From the NCBI GenBank assembly GCA_035537875.1, contig DATLLJ010000172.1, forward strand, positions 4,584 through 68,583: a DNA stretch of 64,000 nt, read 5' to 3'. The position numbers and the translations under genes were made by a program. This DNA comes from DATLLJ01 sp035537875. GTDB taxonomy: Bacteria; Acidobacteriota; Vicinamibacteria; Vicinamibacterales; CAVVIG01. The notes below the pieces were generated by a model. The model had not been told where the DNA came from. It made no database searches and saw nothing but the letters and a program-made list of their open reading frames with translations. This document shows, piece after piece, positions 16,492 through 24,496 of the stretch (positions are counted from its first letter, which is position 1; every line of letters begins with the position of its first letter).

Positions 16492-17112
16492 TCAGGACTC
16501 TCCCGAGACGGCCCTCAGCGCCGATGCCGGGGATCGGGTCGGGTTCAACCGTTCGAACAGCAGATGACGCCCTCGCGAGATGCGTGACATGACCGTGCCG
16601 ATCGGCACGTCGAGCATCTCGGCGATTTCGGCATAGGAAAATTCTTCCACGTCCCGTAACCAGACAGCCTCGCGGAAGGGGGCGGGCAGCGCGTCGACCG
16701 CGGCCTGAAGCTCAGGAGCAAGCGTGTCACGAAGAAGCAGCGTCTCGGGCGTCTCGCCTGATCGCGGCGCCGGGGCGACCAGCGTCGCGTCAGCCGCGCG
16801 CTCGACGATTTCGCTGTCGACCGTCACCTGGTCGCGCGCCCGATCGCGAAATCGGTTGCGGGCGGTGTTGTGGAGTATGGTGAACAACCAGGCCCTCAGG
16901 TTCGTCCCCGCCTGAAATTGACGGGCAGCCCGGAACGCCTTGAGATACGTATCCTGTACAAGGTCCTCCGCATCAGCTCGATCGCGGCTCAGCCGGAGGG
17001 CGGTCCGGTACAGGCTGTCCAAATAACTGAGCGCCTCCTGCTCGAAGGCGCCCGCCCGGCCGGAAGCAGACCACCCTTCCGTCGCCACGTTAGAGGCTCC
17101 ACGAATGCGCAT
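16492..17112 (-). CDS. ECF (group 4) RNA polymerase sigma factor
   Basis: The 206-residue protein has region 2 (YLDSLYRTALRLSRDRADAEDLVQDTYLKAFRAARQF, LRAWLFTILHNTARN) and region 4 (ELQAAVDALPAPFREAVWLRDVEEFSYAEIAEMLDVPIGTVMSRISRGRHLL), with a linker of about 50 residues. ATG at 17112 is chosen; an upstream start at 17151 would add a basic stretch. A GGAATAA/GTTCTCAT pair upstream looks like an ECF-type promoter, suggesting autoregulation. The operon is sigma, anti-sigma, thioredoxin. Confidence 0.92.
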   Translation of the reverse strand: MRIRGASNVATEGWSASGRAGAFEQEALSYLDSLYRTALRLSRDRADAEDLVQDTYLKAFRAARQFQAGTNLRAWLFTILHNTARNRFRDRARDQVTVDSEIVERAADATLVAPAPRSGETPETLLLRDTLAPELQAAVDALPAPFREAVWLRDVEEFSYAEIAEMLDVPIGTVMSRISRGRHLLFERLNPTRSPASALRAVSGES

Positions 17113-17130
17113 GGTCAGGCGCGCCCTTAC

Positions 17131-17161
17131 ATGAGAACCCGGGCGCGTCACGCGTTATTCC
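17131..17161 (-). promoter_or_regulatory. Putative ECF-type autoregulated promoter
   Basis: On the minus strand GGAATAA (17161-17155) is followed after 16 bases by GTTCTCAT (17138-17131), about 18 bases before the sigma-factor ATG. A GGAAT-type -35 and a GTT/CGT-type -10 are typical of ECF promoters, so the sigma factor probably transcribes its own operon. Confidence 0.45.
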
Positions 17162-17325
17162 CCCCATAGATGAGGAAGCCGACCGGGGCGATGCCGCCCC
17201 AACGGTGTCGCGGGATGGGGCCGAAGGCAGTATAGCGCTGTCGCCCCCAGGGGTCAGTGTGTCGCTCGAAGGGCGGCCGGACGGAGAAAACTCAAAGTCC
17301 AGGCCGTGTTTTGCGAGCACAGCGT

Positions 17326-17354
17326 TTGCAGGGGCGCAGCCGTCACAGTAAGAT
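17326..17354 (+). promoter_or_regulatory. Sigma-70-like promoter of the peptidase/BamA fusion gene
   Basis: TTGCAG (17326-17331) and TAAGAT (17349-17354) are separated by 17 bases. The predicted leader is about 37 bases and contains GAGG shortly before the ATG at 17398. Confidence 0.5.
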
Positions 17355-17397
17355 CGCAACAGGCTCCGGCATCTTCTCCAGCCCGAGGTACCGATTT

Positions 17398-20300
17398 ATG
17401 CGAACGCGCATCCCGCTGCCTGCTCTCGCGCCGTCGCTCCTGGCCTTGGCGACCGCCGTCGTCCTCGTCACTTACGGGGGGGTGGCAGCTGCTCAGACGC
17501 CGTTCGTCCCCTACTTCGGAAAGAACCGCATCCACTACGACAACTTCGAGTGGAACATCTATACGACCGACCACTTCGAGATCTACTACTACCCCGAGCT
17601 CGAACAGCATCTGGCGCGGATGGCGGCGTACGCGGAAAGCGCCTACCAGCAGATCAGCGCGGATCTCAAGCACGATCTGCCGTTCAAAGTTCAGCTCATT
17701 CTGTTCAAGACCCACAGCGAGTTCGAACAGGAAAATGTCTTCGGAATAGCCAGCGAGGGCGTCGGGGCGTTCGCCGAGCCGATTCGGCAGCGCATGGTGA
17801 TGCCGATTGACGAACCTCCCGACCGTCTCTATGGTCTGGTCGTTCACGAGCTGACGCACCAGTTCTATTTCGACATCATTCCCCAGTCGCTCGTGCGAAG
17901 GAACTACCCGCTCTGGGTCAGTGAGGGCGGCGCCGAGATCTCGCGCGCGCAGTGGACCCCCATGGATTTGATGGACGTGCGCGATGCCGCCGTCGCAGAC
18001 GTCGTTCCGAAGATGACCGAAACCGAGGCGTACGGCAACACCAACAACCCGCGCCTCGTGCCCTACAACCTCGGGCACGCGGTGTTCGAGTTCATCGAGG
18101 AGCGGTGGGGGAAGGAAGGGATCCGTCAGTTCCTCTTCTCCTTGAGGAAGAGCGTGATCGGCGGAGGTGAGGACGCCTACGAAGAGGCGTTCAAGATGAC
18201 TCCCGACGAGTTCGATGCCGCGTTCGATCGGTATCTCAAGGAACGCTTCAAGCCGTTCCGGGACAAGGAGCGGCCGGCCGATTACGGCCGCGATCTCGCG
18301 CCGAACCGCGAACGCACGAATTTCGCCGACGCGTACTCGATTGCTCCATCCCCCTCCGGCGATCTCATCGCCGTGGTGACGGGGAACCGCAAAGATCAGG
18401 AGCTCGACATCATCCTGGTCTCGTCGAAGGACGGCTCGATCGTCCGCAACCTCACGAGCGGATTCGACAAGGACATGGGCTTTTCGCACATCGTCTTCAT
18501 GGGCGCGCGCCGCGAGATGCCGTGGATGTCATGGTCGCCCAAAGGGGACCGTCTCGCGTACTTCGTGCGAACGGAGAAGGAGCGGACGCTCATCGTTCAG
18601 AACGTGCTGACGCGAAAGATCGAAGTGCGCATTCCGATGAAGACGGTCGACGAGCCCGAATCCCCTTCGTTTTCGGCCGACGGACGAACCGTCGCCTTCG
18701 CCGGCATCCGCAGTGCGGTGGGGGACATCTTCCTTGTCGATCTGGAGACCCAGGAAATCGTCAACGTGACCAACGACGAATTCGCGGACTCTGCGCCGGT
18801 GTACTCGCCGAACGGTGCGTTCCTGATCTACAACGCGCGGATCAGCGGCAACCAGAAGCTGTTTCGGCTCGATCTCGACACGAAGCAGAAGACCCAGATT
18901 ACCTTCGGCACGGTGGACGAGACTGCGGCCCATTTCGTCGATGACAACCTGATCGTGTTCTCGTCGACCGCAACCGACCCGGCGGTCCCGCTGGATCCGA
19001 TCACGGCTCGGAACGGCAGCATCTACAACCTCTGGACGCTGGACATGCGCACCGGCGAGCTGCGCCAGTACACCGACGTGCTCGGCGGCAACTGGTCGGC
19101 GGCCCTGCTCAACGAGGGGCCCGTCAGCCGCATCGCGTTCATCAGTTATTACAAGGGCGAGTACAGCATCCGCACCATCGAGCGGATGGAGCCGCTGCAC
19201 ACGGCGGCCAGCTCCGACTTCGGATCGCCCGGCCCGATCATCGATTTCCAGGCGCCGCTGCAGCACACGCTCGTCAAGGACAACGCCCGCAAGAAGAAGC
19301 CCTTCGAGAAGATGTTTCTCGAGGGCCGGCCTCCGGTCAACATCGGCGTCACGAGCAACGGCGACATCTTCGGCGGATCGCAGATCAGCTTCGGCGACGT
19401 GACCGGCGACCGGCAATTCAACGTCTACATCGCGTCGATATCGCAGTACAGAACGATGGCCGCGTCGTTCGTCAACTTGTCGCGCCGATTCCAGTACGCG
19501 CTCCAGGGATACTCGCAGACCACGTTCTTCTACGGTCAGGCGAACAACGTCTTCTACGACCCGGCCTATTCGGACTTCATCGACCGCGATCTGGCGCAGG
19601 CGACACGGACCGTACGCGGCGGGTCGGCTCTCGGCATTTATCCAATCAGCCGCTACCGGCGCGTCCAGTTCTCCGGCGGGTTCGAAAATCTCAACGAGCA
19701 GTACAACGATCCGGACCTCGGGTTCCTGGCCAATCAGTACCAGGTGGCCACCTACGGGCAGCCGCTCTTCCGGAACGGCTCGATGATTCCACTGAGCGTC
19801 GAGTTCATCCAGGAAACGACCGTCTTCCGCGATTTCGGGCCGCTCGCCGGAAACACCGTGCGCCTCAGTTACGACGTGTCCCCGAACATCGGGAGCCTGT
19901 TGTCGCGCCAGACCATCGACGCCGACCTGCGGCACTACCTGCGTCTCGGATCGAACGGCCTCCTGGCGACGCGCGTGAAGATGTTCAAGAGCTTTGGGGA
20001 GTACCCGGACTTCACGTACTTCGGCGGCAACTCGGAGCTGCGCGGCTACGACTACCTGCAGTTCTCCGGCCAGAATGCGTTCTTCGCCAACGCGGAGCTT
20101 CGCTTCCCCCTGATCGAGGCAGCCCTGACGCCAATTGGCGTCATCGGCGGCATCCGGGGAGTGCTGTTCGCGAATATCGGAGGCGCCTGGTTCGAGGGCC
20201 AGCCGAGCCCGACGCGTTGTGAGAGGGGCGACAACTACACTTTCATGACGAACGACCAGGAAGTGTGCCGGCCCATTCTCGGGTACGATCTCGACCCCTT

Positions 20301-20565
20301 CGGCCTGCCCCGTCGTGACGTCGACGGCAACCCTATCGTGCAGCTCGGTGCGCCGACGCTCGTCTCGGGCTTCCGCCTCAAGGATGGTCGGGCGTCCTAC
20401 GGCGTCGGCCTTGAAACCTTCGCCCTCGGCTTCCCGGTCCACTTCGACTGGTCCTGGCGCACGCTCTTCAACGAAGAGTGGGAAGACGTCGTGTTCGCCG
20501 CCCTGGGCGGCAGTCGCGAGTTCCGCGACCCGCGGTTCACCTTCTGGATCGGCTACGACTTCTGA
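17398..20565 (+). CDS. Peptidase MA-like / TolB-like propeller / BamA-type barrel fusion protein
   Basis: The 1055-residue exported protein has a signal peptide ending near VAAAQ. Residues about 35-290 form a gluzincin (peptidase MA) domain with VVHELTHQF at residues 149-157 and the third ligand in WVSEGGAEI. Residues about 310-620 contain TolB-like beta-propeller repeats (PSPSGDLIAVVTG, SWSPKGDRLAYF, SFSADGRTVAFAG, VYSPNGAFLIYN). From about 680 the sequence becomes a BamA/TamA-like outer-membrane barrel, with FGGNSELRGYDYLQFSGQNAFFANAELRFPL and C-terminal FWIGYDF ending in Phe. It joins a protease, a partner-binding propeller and an outer-membrane pore in one chain. The substrate is unknown. 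Confidence 0.87.
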   Translation: MRTRIPLPALAPSLLALATAVVLVTYGGVAAAQTPFVPYFGKNRIHYDNFEWNIYTTDHFEIYYYPELEQHLARMAAYAESAYQQISADLKHDLPFKVQLILFKTHSEFEQENVFGIASEGVGAFAEPIRQRMVMPIDEPPDRLYGLVVHELTHQFYFDIIPQSLVRRNYPLWVSEGGAEISRAQWTPMDLMDVRDAAVADVVPKMTETEAYGNTNNPRLVPYNLGHAVFEFIEERWGKEGIRQFLFSLRKSVIGGGEDAYEEAFKMTPDEFDAAFDRYLKERFKPFRDKERPADYGRDLAPNRERTNFADAYSIAPSPSGDLIAVVTGNRKDQELDIILVSSKDGSIVRNLTSGFDKDMGFSHIVFMGARREMPWMSWSPKGDRLAYFVRTEKERTLIVQNVLTRKIEVRIPMKTVDEPESPSFSADGRTVAFAGIRSAVGDIFLVDLETQEIVNVTNDEFADSAPVYSPNGAFLIYNARISGNQKLFRLDLDTKQKTQITFGTVDETAAHFVDDNLIVFSSTATDPAVPLDPITARNGSIYNLWTLDMRTGELRQYTDVLGGNWSAALLNEGPVSRIAFISYYKGEYSIRTIERMEPLHTAASSDFGSPGPIIDFQAPLQHTLVKDNARKKKPFEKMFLEGRPPVNIGVTSNGDIFGGSQISFGDVTGDRQFNVYIASISQYRTMAASFVNLSRRFQYALQGYSQTTFFYGQANNVFYDPAYSDFIDRDLAQATRTVRGGSALGIYPISRYRRVQFSGGFENLNEQYNDPDLGFLANQYQVATYGQPLFRNGSMIPLSVEFIQETTVFRDFGPLAGNTVRLSYDVSPNIGSLLSRQTIDADLRHYLRLGSNGLLATRVKMFKSFGEYPDFTYFGGNSELRGYDYLQFSGQNAFFANAELRFPLIEAALTPIGVIGGIRGVLFANIGGAWFEGQPSPTRCERGDNYTFMTNDQEVCRPILGYDLDPFGLPRRDVDGNPIVQLGAPTLVSGFRLKDGRASYGVGLETFALGFPVHFDWSWRTLFNEEWEDVVFAALGGSREFRDPRFTFWIGYDF

Positions 20566-20655
20566 AGGCTCAGGGCTTAAGGCTCAAGGCTCAAGGCTTG
20601 CTCCTGCTTGAGCCTTGAGCCCCTTGAGTCCTGAGCCCTGAGTCTTGAGCCTTCC
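20566..20655. repeat. Heptad inverted array 1 (unit AAGGCTC / GAGCCTT)
   Basis: The whole 90-base gap between the BamA-fusion stop and the next GTG is built from about four copies of AAGGCTC-like heptads, a short spacer (TTGCTCCTG), then about six GAGCCTT-like heptads. It could fold into a long imperfect hairpin. It directly abuts the GTG start of the thioesterase gene. It does not look like a standard terminator (no T-run), nor a CRISPR. Confidence 0.75.
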
Positions 20656-21138
20656 GTGGATCTCACCCCGAAACCTGCGCGCGAGTCGGCGACAGAGATG
20701 GTGCAGGTCGTGCTGCCCAACGACGCGAACCCCCTCGGGTTCATTCTGGGCGGCACGGTGATGCATCTCATCGACATCGCGGGGGCCATAGCCTGCCACC
20801 GCCACGCACGCAGCCTGCTCGTGACCGCGGCCGTCGACGGACTGCAGTTCCTGCACCCGATAAAAGTTGGCGATCTGATCATCCTCAAGGCGCGCGTCAC
20901 CTGCGTCTTTCAGACTTCTCTCGAAGTGGGAGTCGATGTGTATTCCGAGGAAGTCCTGACGGGAAGGCGTCAGCTGACCAGCCGTGCCTTTCTCACGTTC
21001 GTCGCCATCTCGAAGGACGGGGAGCGCATTCCGGTGCCGCCCCTGCTCCTCGAGACCGACGACCAACGTCGTGTGTGCGAGGAGGCGCGAGCCCGCCGCG
21101 CCGAGCGCTTGAAGAGCCGGCTGCGTCCTGAGCCTTAA
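20656..21138 (+). CDS. Hotdog-fold acyl-CoA thioesterase
   Basis: The 160-residue protein fits the BFIT/YciA acyl-CoA thioesterase family: MVQVVLPNDANPLGFILGGTVMHLIDIAGAIACHRHA (the N and GG...M-L-D/A catalytic region), then DGLQFLHPIKVGDLIILKARV and SRAFLTFVAISKDG. It would hydrolyse medium- or long-chain acyl-CoA in the cytoplasm. The start is GTG at 20656, immediately after heptad array 1, with no Shine-Dalgarno site; an ATG at 20698 would remove conserved residues. Its TAA stop overlaps the stop of the convergent gene in a shared TTAA. Confidence 0.87.
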   Translation: MDLTPKPARESATEMVQVVLPNDANPLGFILGGTVMHLIDIAGAIACHRHARSLLVTAAVDGLQFLHPIKVGDLIILKARVTCVFQTSLEVGVDVYSEEVLTGRRQLTSRAFLTFVAISKDGERIPVPPLLLETDDQRRVCEEARARRAERLKSRLRPEP

Positions 21139-22652
21139 GACTTCTTGAGCCTGAGCTGGCTTCGTTCGAGGTCGATGCTGACCTTGTAGTTGCTGAGGAA
21201 TCGGTGTCCGACGATGCCGCCAACCTGGAAGCCGAGGAGTGCGCTGGGGGTATCGAGATTGAGGACGACGACGGAAAAGTTCCGATACTGGATCTGGTTA
21301 AAATCGAGATCCACGCCGGGCAACAGGAACGCGCTCTGATCCCAGCCCGAATTCCCGAAAACCCGCAGAGCGATGCGCCTCGTGGTCTCTCGCTTCCCGA
21401 GAGCGTTGGCGCTCGCCTCGCTGATCGAGATGACTTCGCCGCCCGTGTCGATGATGAAGTTCGCCTGACGGGACCCGTCGATCGTGCCCTGGACCGTGGC
21501 CAGCCGATGGAGGCGAAGAGGCAGCTCGAAATCGGCTGCTTCGGCGGGGAGACGTCTGCCCCAGGTGATCGTGTGGTTCCTGTAGTCGATAATCATCGAG
21601 TAGCCGAGGGCCAGGGGCGAGAGACTCTCGGTTTCGCGCCTCGGGAGATCCCGCACTGCCAGCGGCGGGTTCTTGATCAGGGCCGGGACGTTGCGGACCC
21701 TGAGGTCGCCGAGCTCGAGCGAATCGATGCGCGCCAGCTGCAGCCCGCGGAGCCCGACATCGCCGACGCCGGCGCTGAGCGCCTGAGTGATCGGAAGCAC
21801 GCCGAGTCGCTGCGCTGTGGGACGCGTGACGACGGTCAACTCCGAGCCCGTGTCCACGACGAAATCCTGTTCGCGAGCCCCGTTCACACGCGCGCGGACA
21901 ACCACCTTGTCGCCCTCCAGCTTGAACGGCACCGTGTACAGGCGGTCATCGCTGCTCGGCGCCACTTCGAACGGGATACGATCGGCGAACGACCGCAGAA
22001 ACCTGATCTCGTTGCGCGACCAGCTCGCTTTGTAGCTGCTGTCCTTGTTCGGCAGGAGGTTGACGTAATTCGTGTAGGCGGCGGCGGCCTCTTCGTACTT
22101 GTGGGTCCGTTCGTAAATCGAGCCGACCGTATGGTGAATCTCGAGATCACGGGGGGAGAGCCGAAGCGCTGCCTGCGCCTCAACCATCGCCTCATCGTAG
22201 CGGCTGCGTGAAGCGAGCGCCCGCGCCATGCCGTGAAGGCCTCGCGCCAGTTCCGGCGTCACCGCCAAGGCTTCTTTGTACTTCTCTTCGGCTTGCTCGA
22301 ACAGCCCCGAAGCCCACAAGGCATCCCCGTACAGCGCGATCGATTCCGGGGAACGCGGGCTCTCTTTGATCAGGGACTCGGCGTGCTGCCGCGCGCTTTC
22401 AAAATCGGCGATGCGCAAGGCCGACTGAATCACCCCGCCTCGCGCGCGTCGGAGCCGATCGGGCGGCGCGACCTTGACGGCGTTCTGAAACGCCTCGAGC
22501 GATTCCCGGTATCTACCTTCCTCGAACAGAACGTCGCCGAGCTGGAGCTGGATCTCGACCGCCTCGGATTGCGGCGTCCCATCCGCCCGGGTGACCAGAG
22601 ACACGGCGACGACGACTGCCGAAGCTGCGAGGGCGAACCGTAGCCCGCTCAT
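21135..22652 (-). CDS. TPR protein with two retropepsin-like aspartic protease domains
   Basis: The 505-residue exported protein has a signal peptide (LRFALAASAVVVAVSLVTRADG), then TPR repeats (about residues 35-190: LGDVLFEEGRYRESLEAFQNAV, AEEKYKEALAVTPELARGLHGMARAL). Two retropepsin-like domains follow. The first has FVVDTGSELTVV, and the second has FIIDTGGEVISIS and GIVGHRFLSNYKVSIDLERSQL. Each supplies one DTG, so the pair could form one pepsin-like site within a single chain or two sites by dimerisation. GGAGGGAG lies just before the ATG. Probably periplasmic. Confidence 0.87.
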   Translation of the reverse strand: MSGLRFALAASAVVVAVSLVTRADGTPQSEAVEIQLQLGDVLFEEGRYRESLEAFQNAVKVAPPDRLRRARGGVIQSALRIADFESARQHAESLIKESPRSPESIALYGDALWASGLFEQAEEKYKEALAVTPELARGLHGMARALASRSRYDEAMVEAQAALRLSPRDLEIHHTVGSIYERTHKYEEAAAAYTNYVNLLPNKDSSYKASWSRNEIRFLRSFADRIPFEVAPSSDDRLYTVPFKLEGDKVVVRARVNGAREQDFVVDTGSELTVVTRPTAQRLGVLPITQALSAGVGDVGLRGLQLARIDSLELGDLRVRNVPALIKNPPLAVRDLPRRETESLSPLALGYSMIIDYRNHTITWGRRLPAEAADFELPLRLHRLATVQGTIDGSRQANFIIDTGGEVISISEASANALGKRETTRRIALRVFGNSGWDQSAFLLPGVDLDFNQIQYRNFSVVVLNLDTPSALLGFQVGGIVGHRFLSNYKVSIDLERSQLRLKKS

Positions 22653-22746
22653 TCTCCCTCCAAACCTGCCCGACCGGAATTGCGGGATGCCTTCAAAAAC
22701 CGGGCCGCTCGGGCCGGCAACGCAATGCTACTCTATGACTTCTCCT

Positions 22747-22767
22747 TTTTTTCGAATCCCGAAAAAA
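22747..22767. terminator. Symmetric stem-loop downstream of nuoI
   Basis: TTTTTTCG, a five-base loop, then CGAAAAAA form an 8-bp stem five bases after the nuoI stop. It is A/T-rich rather than GC-rich, but stands out strongly in this GC-rich DNA. On the minus strand the transcript would end in an A-run, so classical rho-independent termination is doubtful. Confidence 0.4.
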
Positions 22768-22771
22768 TCTT

Positions 22772-23242
22772 TCAACGGGTGTATTGCTCGATCGGGACGC
22801 CGTCGTACATCTGGTCCACGCGCAGGATCTGCGTGTCGCGATTGTAGCTGCCAAGCTCGTAGTCCTCGCTCATGATGAGGGCCTTGATGGGCTTGGTGGG
22901 ACACACCTCGGCGCACAGCCCGCAAAAGCTGCAGCGCGACAGGTTGAAATCGAAATAATCCAGCACTTTAATCTTCACACCCGGCTCGCGATGCCCGCCG
23001 AGGGCAATGAGATCGTCGGGACAGGCTTTCGCGCACTGGTCGCACACAATGCAGGTCTGGGCGCCGGAACCCGGCTCGGTCTGAAGACGTAGCACGCCGC
23101 GAAACCGAGGCGACGTGGGTCGCCGCTCAGCTGGATATTGAAACGTAAAGGCGGGCTGGGGCGTGTACTTCAATGTCACCCACATGCCCTTGAGCAGGTC
23201 GACCAGAAAGATGGTCTTGAAGAATCTGACAATTGTCTTCAT
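22772..23242 (-). CDS. nuoI: NADH-quinone oxidoreductase subunit I (NuoI-like), 2x[4Fe-4S]
   Basis: The 156-residue protein begins MKTIVRFFKTIFLVDLLKGMWVTLKY, the conserved N-terminal arm of NuoI. It has two full cluster motifs, CIVCDQCAKACP and CSFCGLCAEVCPTKPI, followed by EDYELGSYNRD. In complex I these two clusters (N6a/N6b) carry electrons toward NuoB. The gene starts one base after the nuoB stop. Only nuoB, nuoI and a ferredoxin are grouped here, with the other nuo genes absent. Confidence 0.92.
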   Translation of the reverse strand: MKTIVRFFKTIFLVDLLKGMWVTLKYTPQPAFTFQYPAERRPTSPRFRGVLRLQTEPGSGAQTCIVCDQCAKACPDDLIALGGHREPGVKIKVLDYFDFNLSRCSFCGLCAEVCPTKPIKALIMSEDYELGSYNRDTQILRVDQMYDGVPIEQYTR

Positions 23243-23243
23243 C

Positions 23244-23795
23244 TTATGCCCACCGTCCCGAGCCCGTCGTCTCGACCATCGTCGGCTCGACGTCGCCCGA
23301 TTTGATGATGCGTTCCTTCCGCAGCACAGTGCCTTCCTTACGAATTTTGTCCTGCAGACGCATCAGCCCGTACAACAGGGCCTCGGGGCGGGGCGGACAG
23401 CCGGACACGTACACGTCGACGGGCACGACTTTATCGACGCCCTGGAGCACGCTGTACGTCGGGAACGGCCCGCCCGCATTCGAGCAGCTCCCCATCGAGA
23501 TAACCCACTTCGGCTCGGGCATCTGATCGTAAAGACGTCTGAGGACCGGGGCCATCTTCTTGGTGACGGTACCGGCGACAATCATCAGATCCGACTGGCG
23601 GGGAGAGGCTCGGAAGACCTCGGCGCCGAACCGCGCGATATCGAACCGCGAAGCCGAAGCCGCCATCATCTCGATCGCGCAGCACGCCAGGCCGAACCCC
23701 ATCGGCCAGATCGAGGATTCCCGTGCCCAGTTGAGAATGCGGTCGATGCTCGTCGTAATGAAGTTGTCTTCGAACCGATGATCAATTAAGCCCAT
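23244..23795 (-). CDS. nuoB: NADH-quinone oxidoreductase subunit B (NuoB)
   Basis: The 183-residue protein shows the NuoB cluster N2 motif: GFGLACCAIEMMAASASRFDIARFGAEVFRASPRQSDLMIVAGTVT, then VISMGSCSNAGGPFPTYSVLQGVDKVVPVDVYVSGCPPRPEAL, with the tandem Cys pair and the two later Cys. NuoB passes electrons from the last cluster to quinone. The ATG at 23795 overlaps the end of the ferredoxin frame. It is co-transcribed with nuoI. Confidence 0.94.
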   Translation of the reverse strand: MGLIDHRFEDNFITTSIDRILNWARESSIWPMGFGLACCAIEMMAASASRFDIARFGAEVFRASPRQSDLMIVAGTVTKKMAPVLRRLYDQMPEPKWVISMGSCSNAGGPFPTYSVLQGVDKVVPVDVYVSGCPPRPEALLYGLMRLQDKIRKEGTVLRKERIIKSGDVEPTMVETTGSGRWA

Positions 23796-24037
23796 AGAAC
23801 TCCGCGTTTTTCCCTGGGAATGCGCCCCATCGTCGAGGGATTTCGTCCATCGGCAGGATGGCCTCGACCGGGCACGCAGGCCCCGCAGTCGATGCACTCG
23901 ACGGGATGAATGTAAAGCATGTCGGCCGTCTCGTAAGCCTTCTCGTCCTTACGCGGATGGATACAGTCCCCGGGACAGACGTCCACGCAGGCGGTATCCT
24001 TCGATCCGATGCAGGGTTCGCAGATGACGTACGCCAC
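23786..24037 (-). pseudogene. FdxA-like ferredoxin, frameshifted within the second cluster motif
   Basis: The frame starts at GTG with MAYVICEPCIGSKDTACVDVCPGDCIHPRKDE, a near-perfect match to bacterial FdxA-type ferredoxins. It runs correctly to HPVECIDCGACVP and then departs into GRGHPADGRNPSTMG. Reading one frame over restores VEAILPMDEIPRRWGAFPGKN, the expected tail. About eight bases seem to be missing near 23868-23873, where a repeated TGCCCG would favour slippage. The loss removes the last Cys-Pro of the second cluster. With the frame restored the gene would end at 23782, overlapping nuoB by 14 bases. It may be a true mutation or an assembly error. Confidence 0.75.
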
Positions 24038-24065
24038 AGCCGTCTTGAGCCGACACTTCCTTTAG

Positions 24066-24449
24066 ATGATAGCTTACATTCTGACAGCGGCGCTTGCCTG
24101 CGATCCTCTGCTGACGGCGTTATTTACGCCACCTCGCCCGAGTCTCGGCCGCTACGAAATCTGTACGACCCTGGAGCCGCTGGAGGTCGTGGCCGACGCG
24201 GCAGATGGACACCTATACGGCTCAGTCGAAACGCTCGGCCCGCTCGACGCTTTTGGCGCAGCCGGGACCTACGACCGTCTGAAGCTGGCTCGTCTCTATG
24301 CCGAAACGGGGGTGCGCGTCGTCCGGGGTTGGCGCATTCGTGGCAACGACTTCGAATCGGTAACCCTGCTGTCTCCGTATCCAGATGCCGGGCTGACCCG
24401 CCTCGTCCCCGGCACGATGGTGATACGGTTCGTCCTGCCAGCACGTTAG
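24066..24449 (+). CDS. Hypothetical 127-residue protein, possibly exported
   Basis: This frame starts MIAYILTAALACDPLLTALF, a short hydrophobic segment that could be an export signal or anchor. It continues LEPLEVVADAADGHLYGSVETLGPLDAFGAAGTYDRLKLARLYAETGVRVVRGWRIRGNDFESVTLLSPYPDAGLTRLVPGTMVIRFVLPAR. Codon use is like its neighbours, and no long frame competes on this stretch. It lies 28 bases from the divergent ferredoxin and 47 bases before the barrel-protein gene. No family recognised. Confidence 0.6.
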   Translation: MIAYILTAALACDPLLTALFTPPRPSLGRYEICTTLEPLEVVADAADGHLYGSVETLGPLDAFGAAGTYDRLKLARLYAETGVRVVRGWRIRGNDFESVTLLSPYPDAGLTRLVPGTMVIRFVLPAR

Positions 24450-24496
24450 ACGCGGCTTTTTCAGCCATAATGCCCTCGAGGGGCACGATTCTTCCG

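Noticed and set aside
18529..20442. 637-residue minus-strand frame opposite the BamA-fusion gene
   Set aside because: Antisense shadow of a well-supported gene; composition is Arg/Val/Glu repeats without domains.
20566..20655. Heptad array as a CRISPR or as a simple terminator
   Set aside because: Units are 7 bases with no spacers of constant length, and no T-run follows the hairpin.
21135..21138. Shared TTAA forming both convergent stop codons
   Set aside because: Neat, but expected now and then in dense genomes; no functional meaning claimed.
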